Of a stretch of 64,000 nt of DNA, positions 19,294 through 30,628 are shown piece after piece (position 1 is the first letter of the stretch; each line of letters opens with the position of its first letter). This stretch comes from Phallusia mammillata (taxonomy: Eukaryota > Chordata > Ascidiacea > Phlebobranchia > Ascidiidae). The notes under the pieces were generated by a model. The model ran no database searches. It was not told where the DNA came from and saw nothing but the letters and a program-made list of their open reading frames with translations. The position numbers were made by a program, and so were the translations under genes. Location: assembly GCA_003260075.1 (NCBI GenBank), contig QLIY01000109.1, positions 186,001 through 250,000 of the forward strand, read 5' to 3'.

Positions 19294-20561
19294 ATGTTAC
19301 GTCAAGACCCTGCATCTCCTGCTCACAATGAAGTTGCGTTGAACAGAAGCAGGCGATCTCTCACTGCACTCGGGGTAGGACATCCAGGATATATTAACTG
19401 TAGTGCTGTTGTTTTTACCGACAGTTGCAACAAAGTTTGTTTTGAAAACTGTAGTAAATAAAATCGGTCCTCGTAACAGCTTACTCCAACCAGGCACTCA
19501 TTGACCACTTGAAAGAGCCTTTGTGACGTTTGTAGTAAACAAGAATATGGGCGCGTGACATTTTTTATTGGTGTGCATTGTGTGCGTTATAAAGTTAAAA
19601 TTGGGTTTTAGGGCAACGAAATTCTAAGCTTATAAAACCCAACCTTTCTGATGAACACAAAACATTTGTTTTACTATTTTATGCATTTTATAATGTTTTG
19701 ACATTTATTTCATTCGTTTTCACAATTGATGATATTATCATGAGCATAAAATGTTTGTAATATATCATGTCGCTTTTTATTTGGACCAGTAATTTCCTCA
19801 TGAGACTTATGAACAGGTCTGTGATAATAGATAATTTAGTGAAATAAACATCTCTGCTTCGATCGCCTTATTACAATTTTATTATACTTACATAGTATAT
19901 GAAAACATTTTTGTTTTGGTTTAGATTGTTGAAGTTGTATTGGGCATCATTGGTTTTGTGTTGGGAATCGTTGCCGTGCACCATGCTTCAAACGCTGTCT
20001 CTACAAACCAGTTTAGTCCATATTTTCGAGTTGGCCAAGGCGTCTGGGGAAATATATGGGTAAGTGCTCTTATTCTGACACTTCTGTGACGTCTTTTCCG
20101 TCCGGTGAAGTTTATGTCGCAACTTTTCTTAAACATACGACAATTTTAAATATATCGCGAAAAGTTGAAACATTGTTGTTTTAGTGGAATAGCATGAACA
20201 AGAGCGCCATATAACATTAGATTTTTTCGTGTGTGATAGGAGTTTCAGTGTGGTCTTAAGACTGTATGTGGCATAAATTTGATGAAAAACTGTCCAAAAG
20301 GTGGCGCGGGGGGGGGGCTAAGTATGACTGTATGTGGCATAAATTTGATGAAAAACTGTCCAAAAGGTGGCGCTACAGAGTAAATCGCATTGTTATTAGA
20401 AGCACTGAAAAGTTGCAACCCTATTATTTAAATTCTTAATACATTTCAGATTATCTTCGCAGGAATTTCTGGAATTGTAAGCGGTCAAAAAACACCCTGC
20501 TCTCGCATCTTGGTTAGTTCACACATTTCTAGAAAGCTGTGCTCTAAAACAGTGGTCGGCA

Positions 20562-20646
<85 letters not shown>

Positions 20647-22044
20647 TGACTATTGCATTGTAGTCTTTCTACAAAAACGGGTCTCCGATGCTTGATTCAA
20701 CGTTGTTATACATAAATACTAAATTTTTGGTATGCTTTTTAAATGATGCGACTTCGGGTGCATGGACAAGAAAAATCTATGTTTGAAATTTGTGTAATAA
20801 TGCTTTGTACATCCAGGTTTATGTGCACATGGCCCTCTCGATAATTGCTGCAGCCATCTCAGGAGCAATGCTTCTCTCATCGTTCGTCTTTATTGCGTAC
20901 TATTTCTTTGTAAGTACACGAAATGGTTGTTCAACATGCACTCAAAAATTACATTCAACAAAAATTGTTTTGTACACAGATGGGCTTGCACTAAAACAGT
21001 CAGCCCGGCGAAATGTATTTCCCTTTTCGTGCTTCCGCGAAAAGAGGATGAGCAAGCCCAACTAATAACAACAAAATGAGTCTCTTTTTCTTGTTTACAG
21101 TACGACGGCTATGCACTTGGGTTAGAAATCGGAATTGCAATTGCCAGTTTGTTCACTTTGGTACTGTGCGTTGTTAGTGCGGTATTATGCTGTTGCTTGC
21201 CTCCAACTGACATGGGAGCTTTCCAGTGTTGTCCTTGCTGCCCTGACAAGGATCAGGTAAATGCATTTTCGTATGACGTCTTAGTTTTGATGATATAACG
21301 TTGATGATGACTAGCAGTTTTTTTAAAAAATAACTTTGGTTGATACTCCAATATTCAGCACTTTAGTTTTGTTTAAGCACGTTTTATCGAGCCAGTCACT
21401 CAGAAATTGTACTAGAATAAGGTTAACAAGTTTTTGTCAGCCATCATGATGCGAACATATCTTAATTGATTTAATCTGGCTGAGTCTTAAATCAGGTTTA
21501 AAAGACCTGGTAGCAAGTCAGGCCTGTAACATCTTTCGTTACTTGCAGGGCCGCGAAACTTATGTAATGACCAACGAAGGAGCAATTCCTATGCAACAAA
21601 CACCAACCAACGAGACCAAGCCACAAGAGGGAGAACAAGGTAAGCGGTGGCCGCTTGCTAGTCATTGTGTAATTTTGTGAAAAATAAGTGTAGATATTTC
21701 GGGCATTTTCGGACAAATTGTGACTCTACTCTAAGCTTTTGTTATATAGATGTAACATAAGTAAACTGAAATATATCAAATTTGTCAGTCTTTAGCCTGT
21801 TGTACGCAAAGGTAAAGAGTTTTGCGAATTTCAATGAGTAAAACAAACTTTTTGACTAAAATCGTGACCTCTGATTTGTGAGTACAACTTTGACACAAGC
21901 AAGCGTTTAGGAAAACCAACGACGGACCCAGAAAAACCTCCAGTCCAGCAGCAGCAATCAGAAGACACTAAACCACAAACAGAAGCGGGAGAGCAAGACA
22001 ATGCAGCTTATAAAGCAGACACGACTGGTGAAAAAGCCTCTTAA
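19294..22044 (+). CDS. MS4A/CD20-like four-pass membrane protein 1
   Basis: Seven exons: 19294-19374, 19925-20059, 20450-20512, 20817-20909, 21101-21256, 21549-21639, 21911-22044 (TAA); 753 bases, 250 residues. Residues 1-27 are a polar, basic N-terminus. Hydrophobic segments lie at about 28-48, 66-88, 97-124 and 131-152, the four-helix MS4A plan with a short loop between helices 1 and 2 ending in GVWGNIW. Helix 4 is followed by a cysteine-rich juxtamembrane stretch (VLCCCLPP, CCPCCPDKD), probably palmitoylated, then an acidic, glutamine- and proline-rich cytoplasmic tail of about 75 residues. The first five exons end in phase 0, as in the two neighbouring paralogues. MS4A members act as plasma-membrane channels, chemoreceptors or receptor partners; which applies here is unknown. 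Intron 2 contains an oligo-G duplicate and intron 3 a poly-G tract. Confidence 0.85.
20255..20373. repeat. Direct duplicate joined by oligo-G (20308-20317)
   Basis: About 52 bases in intron 2 of MS4A-like 1 occur on both sides of exactly ten Gs, nearly identical. Probable assembly join; no exon is affected. Confidence 0.75.
20550..20645. repeat. hAT-like terminus running into 81-base poly-G
   Basis: The sequence cagtggtcggcaacc, a typical left end of hAT miniature elements, begins at 20550 and passes directly into a G run at 20565-20645. No right end or target duplication was found, so the element is truncated or the G tract hides the rest. Confidence 0.65.
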
Positions 22045-22316
22045 ATTCGTTTGAACCTGAACTTATGCTTTGCTATGTGCTTAAATATATAAAACCATAA
22101 TGGTGTTGCATTATTTTGTATTACAAATGGCGTCCCAAAACCCTAATAGGTTTCGACATATGGTCAACTGGTTACGTTATGTAAATATGCAAGCACTGTT
22201 TCTTCATTTGTACATATTTCTAAAAGTTTTGTGATCAGTTCAGTTTACCTACTTATCGCTTTGTCATGTGTTTGCTTTGTCGATGCCTGTTAGGCTTCTA
22301 TTGGCAGTAAAGTGTT

Positions 22317-22322
22317 AATAAA
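22317..22322 (+). terminator. Candidate poly(A) signal of MS4A-like 1
   Basis: Canonical aataaa 273 bases after the stop codon of MS4A-like 1. Position is plausible for the 3' UTR end; not otherwise supported. Confidence 0.45.
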
Positions 22323-24746
22323 TGTTATTCTTGCTCTTACTGTTACCTACATTTGAAAATAGGGGCCAATTTCGACAGAATTTCTGATTTATGTTAGATA
22401 GTCTGCAGCATTGATTGAGTTATGTAGGGCCTACATTTCAAAAGAAGGTAGGCTAGTTAAGCAGCGCAGAGAAAAACATCAAAATATTCTGTTTTGTATT
22501 ACTTAATTTGTCCACTAAATATATGAACTTGTCCACTTGTATAAATACAAAATATTTTACTTAATTTGTCCACTAAAAAGATGCACATTAAATACAGCAA
22601 AAAATAGAGATCATTAAAACAGGATTAAACACATGTGACCTTTCTTCTTCATTCATGAAATTATTTCTTTGTTTAAAACTAAAATAAATGATTTCTATGA
22701 GCCTTCATTAGGCGTGGGTTGCCTTAATCACGTGACCGAACTGCTTTGTTGTTGAAGTGATGAAGTTTGGAGCAACAGTGAATGGCGGCGATGTTTCAAA
22801 CTTTGTTAGAAATTAGGAAGAACGTTAGGTAAATTTTAGGATACGATCGCTCTCCATGCACACAGTACATGTGCTTAAATACAGAAGTTAGCACCCATAG
22901 GCCTAACTCTTTACGTAATCGGTTTACTGCATTATTTCGCCATTGAACTGTGCCTGTCGAAACGGTATTGTTTCGTCACAAACGTGGTTTTAATACGTCT
23001 GAGATCCAGAGAAGCTGATTGGTTCGATTTGGAAACATGAAAGGGATTGACAATCTTGGAAGCTGAAACAACAATTGTGCATCAGAGGCATGGAAATATG
23101 GCAGCAATGGTGTACATTTTGTGAAGATAAAAACTTGGAAACCTGTACAATTCCATGGACATATTAGATGTAGCCTAATGACTATTGCTTTAAATGTATG
23201 ACATGTGGGTAAGTCAAACTTTACCTTACTAGTGTAAGTTCATATCTAGTAGCATTTTAGAAGTTGACTATGACATGCTTTACAATATTATCTGTAACAA
23301 TTGTGTACAATGTTGATCTTACACGTTTCTTTGGTATTTTAAGTTTAGTTTGGTGGAAAACAGGGCTACTATTACTGTACACGCGCGTGAAATGTACGGT
23401 TACCAGCAGTTGTGCAGTAAGATATTGGTATCCCTTCGGCACCGTACAAATGACGAGGAAGGCATTGTGCGAGAGGCGTTACGCAAGGATACATGCGTCG
23501 GCTTATCAACACTTAAATTACACACATGTGGCCAAACTGCAAAGGATTTTTGCGATGTTTCCACCATGTTTTGATTGTACGCAGACCCAATATTACAATT
23601 GTGCAATTGAAGTGTTTCTACATGTACCAGTGTGTCAATAAGGTATAAGGTAAGGTCATTTGATGTTGACACGACAGTCGCTTGCAAAGCATTGTTCCTG
23701 ACTTTTGAGCAATGAGACCGATAAGACCGGGTTACAAACAGAATTTTGACACAATATTGTGGAAATGTGACGTCACTACATGCAGGTAAACACGTAATTG
23801 ATTTTATGTATTTTATGTCAACAGCGTTTTGGTCATGACGCAAAAATGTTTGCACCTGACATGTTACATGGTGACAAATGACATTCCACCGTTACGTGAT
23901 ACGTTTGTTTTTGGTACATTAGCAAAACTCTTGAGTTGATTTGAAGGTAACATCTGATTTTGACTGCATGTAAAAAGGAAGTTTTGTTTTGCCTAGACAT
24001 TATTGGGCTACGGTAGTCATGAGCGCAGCTTTTTGCAACTTGAAATGACTTTTGTTGCAGACAGTCGCCACCAGAAGTCGCTGTAGCGCGCTAGAAATAT
24101 ATCTCACCAGCTACCATGGTACAAACTGGCGTAAAAAGAGTGGACGTAATCTTGGCTGGTTTCATATAACCGCCAGCAAAGCCAGGTTAGTTTTGTTTTG
24201 AATTATTGCTTCTTTACAAAGGCGACTATTTTGTAATGGAATTACTGAATTTCTGCTGTTTGAACTGAAATGCTGCAGTAAGACTTCGTGGACATTTAGT
24301 CTTTACTGTTACAGATTACTTTCACATTTTTAGTTTCATTTAACCCACATTTTTGCAACAATGTCCATCAGTGCTTCTTTCTCCTTTTGTTTGCTGCAAC
24401 TGTACTAACATAATTAAATAGCAATGCTATTGCGCCCGTTGATTTGCCACATAACATTAACTTTTTGCAGCAAAAAGTTGTGCGTCGGAAATGTGAAACA
24501 AATATGTAACAAAGTACAGCACTCAGTTAACAAAATGCTTTGTGAAATAATATAATCAATTACCCGCTCTAGACGAATTTTGTTGCTGTAGCGTACGTTA
24601 CCTTTGCTTGTCTTCCGCGTTGGAAATCGGTGATTAACTGGCACTGGTTAATACCAAGATTTACATTAAACAAGGTGTTTGTGAACAAGTTCCGTAGTGT
24701 GGTATTTTTTTACCGCTTGCAACCATGAGCATTTTGGTGTAGTGAT

Positions 24747-24946
24747 GAGTTGTAAACGGCCCTGAAATTCGAGCCCGAACCCTAATCGTTTTTGAGAAGC
24801 CCGTTTGAGCCCGAAAGTTTGATTGATATCTTATACACTGAAGGAAAGACACGATACAAACACAATAGACAATTGGTTACTTAGCTAGGTAAATTTTTTT
24901 TTTAAACTGACACAGAGTTTAAAGTCAGGCCCGAATCCTTACAACT
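24747..24946. repeat. Dispersed GC-rich repeat with gagttgtaa ends
   Basis: Begins gagttgtaa and ends ttacaactc as short inverted ends, with cgagcccgaaccct and aggcccgaatcc near the termini. The same layout recurs at 25854-26137 and, more degenerate, at 9370-9670 and 27815-28275. No clear target duplication. Probably a miniature transposon family. Confidence 0.55.
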
Positions 24947-25853
24947 CTGTGATGTAGTCAAAAGGCATAATTATCTGCAACCATTCTGGTCATTTGGTGA
25001 ATAACCTGCCTAGTTGCACTGCAAACGTGATTGCAGTTTTGAGACAGACTTTTCCTACAACAAAACTCCGAGTACATGTTTCGTTACTAAACACAACGGT
25101 TTTTCAGAAAAAACACTAGGAAGTATCGATTACATGTTGTTGCAACCACTGGTGTATCGAAATTAGTGCTACACGGCCGCACCCAGTAACTAAGACCAAT
25201 TTCGGTGAGAATTTTCGGTGCTTTTACGTGGGTCGAATTTTCTAACCTAAAACAATCTAGGCTTAGTGGGAAAACAGGTTGTACAGCAATATACGATTAA
25301 CTAGTTCTTTGTCTTTTAGTATGAAGTGTTCTTTATTAGGAGGTCTCTATTGTAGCGAAATTTCAGGTGTATTTTTGTTTCATGATTTTGTCACGGCTAC
25401 GCCTTTGTGTTTCATACTCGTTCGTTGTAGCTCCTTAAATATCTTTGTGTTGTGGCACTTTTGCTGCTTCCCATTAAAGGTGATTGGTTGTTAAGGGTTG
25501 ATTGCGCCAGCAGCCTTCCTACTGTACCCCTTCCTACTTTTCTCCTTCCTGTTCTGCATGCCTTAATAGGGCGTCGCTAATTGATTAGGAGGCTTTAACT
25601 CTGAGCGCAGTGAAACAGGAACGTGGGGTTTGTGGTGGGTTGCCACATGCCCTGTTGTACGTTGTTCGTTACGTGTTTTTTTACAGTTTTAAATATGTCT
25701 TTTACAGTCTAAATATAAGTCCTCGCTTATACTGTACACTCATCCAGTACGCGGCATTTTTGGCTTTAATGGTGAGTCGTCATTGTAGAGTTCGGTCCGT
25801 ATAAATACGCATTAAGTCAGTAGGTTTGGATATAAAACAGACTTTATGACCCG

Positions 25854-26137
25854 GAGTTGTAAGTCGGGTCGGGCTTGGTTTGGCTAATTTTACACTCGGT
25901 GCCGATATTTTTGTAAATTTTTTTTAAATAGGTAAGTATAGCCAGTTGCCAGACTCGACCTAATGTCAAACCATCCTGAAACGCATTTTTAAAGATTATT
26001 GTCTTTAGTATAGTTTGTTGTGTTTGTTGTCTCGGTTTTCCTAAGACGTTAATGTTTCTGCCTGTCAATTAATATTTCGGTCTAAACGGGCTTTTTAAAA
26101 ATAATTCCTGTTCACGCCCGATTCGGGCTTCGAACTC
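25854..26137. repeat. Dispersed GC-rich repeat, second copy
   Basis: Begins gagttgtaagtcggg and ends ttcgggcttcgaactc. The interior (25930-26060) is similar to 9480-9600 and 57310-57380, including a cagttgcc block followed by acctaatg and ccaaac-like words. Same family as 24747-24946. Confidence 0.55.
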
Positions 26138-26258
26138 TGATTTTATATAACTTATAACAGATTCTATGACCTGCCGAAATAATTCCGTATCACATCTTGT
26201 ATTGTTTTTCGTAGGTGGCAATATTTTTAAGCACATGGTTTCGATAATTATTTAGTAC

Positions 26259-26326
26259 TTTAGTGTGAAACCCAATAAAGATATTAATTTAATAGCGCTG
26301 ATTACTTTATTGGGTTTCACACTAAA
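26259..26326. repeat. Perfect 22-base inverted repeat
   Basis: The arm at 26259-26280 (tttagtgtgaaacccaataa plus ag) is exactly complementary to 26305-26326, with a 24-base AT-rich spacer. As RNA it would form a stable hairpin. It could be a tiny transposon end-pair or a structured RNA; nothing distinguishes these. Confidence 0.8.
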
Positions 26327-26780
26327 TCTAATAAAAACGTAGATTGTACATGTGAATACGTGAATCAAGAGTTAACGCGTATGAGGCGTGACGGCGTTAA
26401 AACTAACACATTATATCGCTTAAAACAGTTTTATCTCTTATTTCTGTGAAGTATTTCCATGAAACTTGATATTTTCCGTTTTCATTTTTGTTGCTCCTAG
26501 AGCCGTTATTATTGCGGTTTAGCTTATATTTTGCGTTTTTTTGTTGTGCAGGCTTCGTAACACATATGTATCGCGACTCTAATATAAAGGAAGCTATACG
26601 GTTAGAATCTACCGTTGAGATTAAGGTGGCGCTGGTTTAAACATATTGTTGTAAATACAAATAAAGCTATAAATGAATTTTGAAGCATTGAAATCGCATC
26701 ATAACCTAATTGTTTCACGAAAACCTCTCAAACATGTTGCAAAAAGTGACGTTTTGCTGTAAACGAATGGTTGTTTTATT

Positions 26781-27005
26781 AACATGTCTTTTGGTTACGT
26801 CGTCCTGGCAGTAATTTACGAAGCAACATTTAGTTTCAACTACAGTTAGACGTTTCGCAACGGTGATATTTCTTGAGACAAACCCCGGGGGGGGGGGCTA
26901 ACATGTCTTTTGGTTACGTCGTCCTGGCAGTATTTTACGAAGCAACATTTAGTTTCAGCTACAGTTAGACGTTTCGCAACGGTGATATTTCTTGAGACAA
27001 ACCCC
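26781..27005. repeat. Direct duplicate joined by oligo-G (26887-26897)
   Basis: About 107 bases just upstream of MS4A-like 2 occur twice (26781-26886, 26898-27005) with few differences, joined by eleven Gs. Probable allelic or assembly duplicate of the promoter-proximal region. Confidence 0.75.
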
Positions 27006-27147
27006 GTTTTTAAGTAGTTTGCATTAATTCACATCTGGATGTTTTTGTATTAACAACATTTTTAATAATATTTCAGCTTTTCTACTTTGCTGAAGAACCT
27101 TACTTGTCTAACCAAGAACTGCTTTAAAACGCCACGGAAAGAGCATC

Positions 27148-30100
27148 ATGAATGAAGCTGGGTTCGAGCGAAGAAGGAAGACAATCATAGGTGTTGGGGT
27201 AAAAAATATGTTACGAACAGTTTAATACTATGTTTACTGCCAAGTTTTAAATGCTGGGTTTTAGTGATGTACCGAGCATTCTGTTTGCCGAACAAAATAT
27301 ATATATAATATATAGCCTCTTTACTCGATCGAATCGGCCATTTTTACAAACATTCGGTTTCGGCCGAGTAATTTGTTGCGATTCGGCCGAAACCGAATTT
27401 TTTACGAAGACAAATTTAAAGCGTTTCACGTGTCTTTTCTGGTTTATGAGGTGCCGCACAATCTTCTAAACTACGCCATAATTGAAATCGCGTCAACTAT
27501 TATGATTGTTTAAAACGTATAAGCTTCCCACTCCGGACAAAAAAGGGTAGTTCATTGGCAGGCTGAAACCATGGCCGAAGCAACCTTAAACCACAAAGAA
27601 ATAAAAAATATATTAAAACACAACTACCTTGTTCTGTAGCAGCACTGTTTGCCCGGGAAGAAAGCTTATGTTTTTATGTCTAGCGCATCCGACCTCGCGT
27701 GATGTCAAATATGATTCGGTTGATTTTGTCCGAATTTATACGACAAAACTGCCGTCCTGTACATTATCATTAGCTTCATAAATGGCTTTTAAGGCAAAAA
27801 AGCCCGAGACATAGTTGCAAGTTGCAAAGGGCTTTACGGGTCGGGTTCGGAAATAAGAACGAAACGTGATTGTTTAGGGCCCGATTTGACACATGGCATC
27901 TTCGCAATAATACCAACTGTTTGACTCGGGTTATGGCATTGTCCTTACAGCGGACAAAGTTTGCGTAACACTAGATGGCGTAAAGAGCACAGGTATTTAA
28001 ATGAACGTAAAACTGGAATAGGATTAGGAACTAAGTTTAGATGTTTAATTTATTGGCATTGTTTATTATAAAACCTCTGCACAACCAAAATAGCCCTAAC
28101 CGTCTTTTCACACAATTTGCTTTAAATATTTGCAAATGAACACAATTTGCTTCAAATATTTGCAAAAATATCTTGGGCCACCAATCCGTATTTAGCAAAC
28201 ATTATTTGTTGTAGGTACTTGCGTTAGTAGAGTTTTCTAGTCCTTTCGGGTTTCGGCTCGCTTACAACTCTAATCCGAGACACCAAGGTTGAGAAACGCT
28301 GCTACAGAACTTTTGCTTTAAACCTGTTTTTTTGTTGTTTTAGGCTGCTCAAATTCTCTTCGGTTTTGTTTGCTTGGGGCTGGGTATTTGGATTTTGGTT
28401 TATACGGAGCAACAAATCACCCAAATATTATTTATCACCGTCGACATTTATATAACAGCTGGAGAGGGAATATGGGGAAGTGTTTGGGTAAGAATATAAG
28501 TTTAGACTAGGAAAGTTTTTTAAAAATATTTTGTGTAAATATGCTGTGTCAGGGGTCGGCAACCTTTTAGGCGACGCGTGCCAACGTTTTCTTTTTATGT
28601 AATAGTGGTTTGTGCCAGATGATATCAATAGCAAAGAGAAAGTAGAGTGTTTTGTGCATGTAAGGCTGAACTTTGAGACAATGGCACGATAAAAACGAAA
28701 CCAAGAAGCTTAACAGGTTTAATTGTTGCTTCAACATAAACGCGTGCCAGAGGTTGCCGACCCCAGCGCTATGTTAAGGTTGAATTGTACGCATACCGTC
28801 TGGCTTCAAAACATAGTACAAACTAATAATAGCTACACTTTATAGTTTTATATACATAGAAATCTCTTCAGTATGTTGCACTTTTTAATTGTTTTGAGAT
28901 TTGACGGGTTTGGTTTGTTTGATGCTTAATTGCATTATTTGCTGAACTAATCCCGCTTTTCATATTTATTTAGGTAATCCTTGCCGGTAATTTGGGGATC
29001 ATCAGCAGCACTTGTGCAAAAAGACCGTGGGTTGTAAGTTGCTGAAACTAAAAATTAAAACAGAAGCCAAAGACCATATACTTATCACATACGAAACATA
29101 AAGGATAGGAGATTTTGTAAACGAGCAAAAACATATAGTTTAAAGTCTACACAACGTAATAGCTGGGCAAAAACACACTGGTTACATACTTCGGAAAATG
29201 GATATAATATATACAGTAAGAACAGCGCCTATAGTATTTTTTCTCATTGAGACAAATCGTATTGGTTTTGTGAAAATATAATTGGTTAAATTGCACTTTA
29301 TATTTAGGTCAATTTGAATTTGGCATTTTCAATTTTTGGATGTGTTACTTCAGCTGCCACAGTTTTTGTGTCGCTAAGTCTTGCCATTCTCTACTTGGTG
29401 GTAAGTTTTTGTTAACTTTCACGGCTTAATTATTTACAACTGTTCGTACAACACAGAAAAAATAATTACCAGTACTAGTAGATATGCTATAGGATTAGAT
29501 CAGTGTCAAAATAAGCTTAATTGCAATAAAATTTGCCTTCGCCTTTGCAAAACGACAACTGGCTTTACCTGTGCAAAACGATGGCTGGCGCACTTACATT
29601 TTTCGACAATCTTCGGTGCGCAGGCTTATGTTGTTCATACTTATGTGGCGGTGTTATAAATAATGTTAAAATTTCTATTGACAAATATCGGATCTTTCGA
29701 TGAGAAACTTATTCTGCTTTTATCAATGTTATTGCAGTATAAATTTAATATTCGGTGTTCATTTAATCTGATTTGATTTAATCATAGCTTTGTAGCCAGC
29801 TAAACCCCTGACTTCCGTGTCTGTTTTGTGTTTTTCTTATTTGTTTGTAGCTTGCTTTTTTATCCAGCTAAAATTAAAAGCATTTTCTGTGTCTATTTTG
29901 CAGTTGGACCCATTTGCATTTAGGTTGGAACTGGCACTCGCATTAACTAGTCTAGTAGCAATGGTTTTGAGCATTGTGGGAGCAGTTCTATGTTGTTGTG
30001 CACCTCCAACTAAAATGGAATCGGTTTGTGGCTCTAAGTGCTGTGGTGATCCGGATCAGGTAACTTTGAATCTCAGAAAATGCAAAACGTTCGATACGCT

Positions 30101-30628
30101 GTTTTTTACTGAAAAATGTACCATAACACCATAACTCACGTCAGCAGCACATTTAGCTAATTTTCCGTAGGCTGCGCAAAAATCACAAATCCTATTGAAA
30201 ACGGTATGTCTAAAAATATGCCTACGGTTAGGTCTATTAGGGTTGGGATTAGGTATTTCCATGAAAAATTCCAAGAAACCAACCGAAAAAATTTAGTTCC
30301 TAATGTAAATTATTCAAAAAAATTGCTTCCCGACCCTACCCCTATTTAGCCGCTAAATAAATAGTTTAGCTCCTGCGCCACCTATCAAATAATAGCTAAA
30401 AGTGCGGCTGACGTGAGTTATGGTGTAAGTAGCTCTACCGTTTTTACTGCAGATGTACTAAACAGTGAATTTGGCAAATCTATTGTTTTTAGAGATTATT
30501 TTAACACCAGTCATTCGATTTGCTGATGATCTCCCATGCTTTAGCGCCTACAATACTGCTTTACTTTACAGGATTATTATAACGGAAGCGGGATAAACAA
30601 CCCAAGCTTCCCTATGTCTCATGTATAG
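27148..30628 (+). CDS. MS4A/CD20-like four-pass membrane protein 2
   Basis: Six exons: 27148-27198, 28344-28487, 28974-29033, 29308-29400, 29904-30059, 30572-30628 (TAG); 561 bases, 186 residues. The N-terminus is only 17 residues and basic. Helix 1 is at about 19-38; the loop ends GIWGSVW as in the paralogue; helix 2 follows in exon 3, helix 3 in exon 4 (86-116), helix 4 in exon 5, then VLCCCAPP and a CGSKCCGDPDQ cysteine cluster. Exons 3 and 4 are within one codon of, or equal to, those of MS4A-like 1, and exon 5 is identical in length (156). The tail is 18 residues and ends NNPSFPMSHV; the final SHV could be a C-terminal PDZ-type motif (speculative). A pyrimidine-rich acceptor (tttcag, AG at 27075-27076) lies 71 bases before the ATG. 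Introns carry three miniature elements. Confidence 0.85.
27262..27776. mobile_element. Degenerate hAT-type element in intron 1 of MS4A-like 2
   Basis: Begins tagtgatgtacc, the same terminus as the element at 12532-12980, with repeated attcggccga and ggtttcggccga blocks; a decayed right end lies near 27765. No target duplication is recognisable. Older copy of the same family. Confidence 0.5.
27815..28275. repeat. Degenerate GC-rich repeat in intron 1 of MS4A-like 2
   Basis: Begins near gttgcaaagggctttacgg with cgggttcgg and ends ctcgcttacaactc, matching the ends of the repeat at 24747-24946. It includes a direct duplication of a 25-base AT-rich word near 28108-28165. Confidence 0.4.
28550..28766. 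mobile_element. hAT-type miniature element in intron 2 of MS4A-like 2
   Basis: Ends caggggtcggcaacctttt and gaggttgccgaccccag. Flanking 8-base words tgctgtgt and cgctatgt match at six positions, consistent with an old target duplication. 217 bases, no coding capacity. Confidence 0.75.
30126..30426. mobile_element. Miniature inverted-repeat element in intron 5 of MS4A-like 2
   Basis: Terminal inverted repeats of about 20 bases (acaccataactcacgtcagc and its complement), then partly complementary tttagct and agctaaa words. 301 bases, non-coding. Superfamily unclear because no unambiguous target duplication is visible. Confidence 0.7.

Larger units (their letters stand above)
22045..27076. other. 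Intergenic, MS4A-like 1 to MS4A-like 2
   Basis: About 5 kb. A likely poly(A) signal aataaa lies at 22317-22322. Two GC-rich dispersed repeats (24747-24946, 25854-26137), a hairpin (26259-26326) and an oligo-G duplicate (26781-27005) are listed separately. Open frames around 23264-23855 on both strands overlap each other and carry no recognisable family signature. The remainder holds nothing I can name. Confidence 0.45.

Noticed and set aside
23264-23855. Overlapping open frames of 125 and 151 codons on opposite strands
   Set aside because: No recognisable domain, no splice context matching the neighbours, and each overlaps the other; chance frames are more likely.
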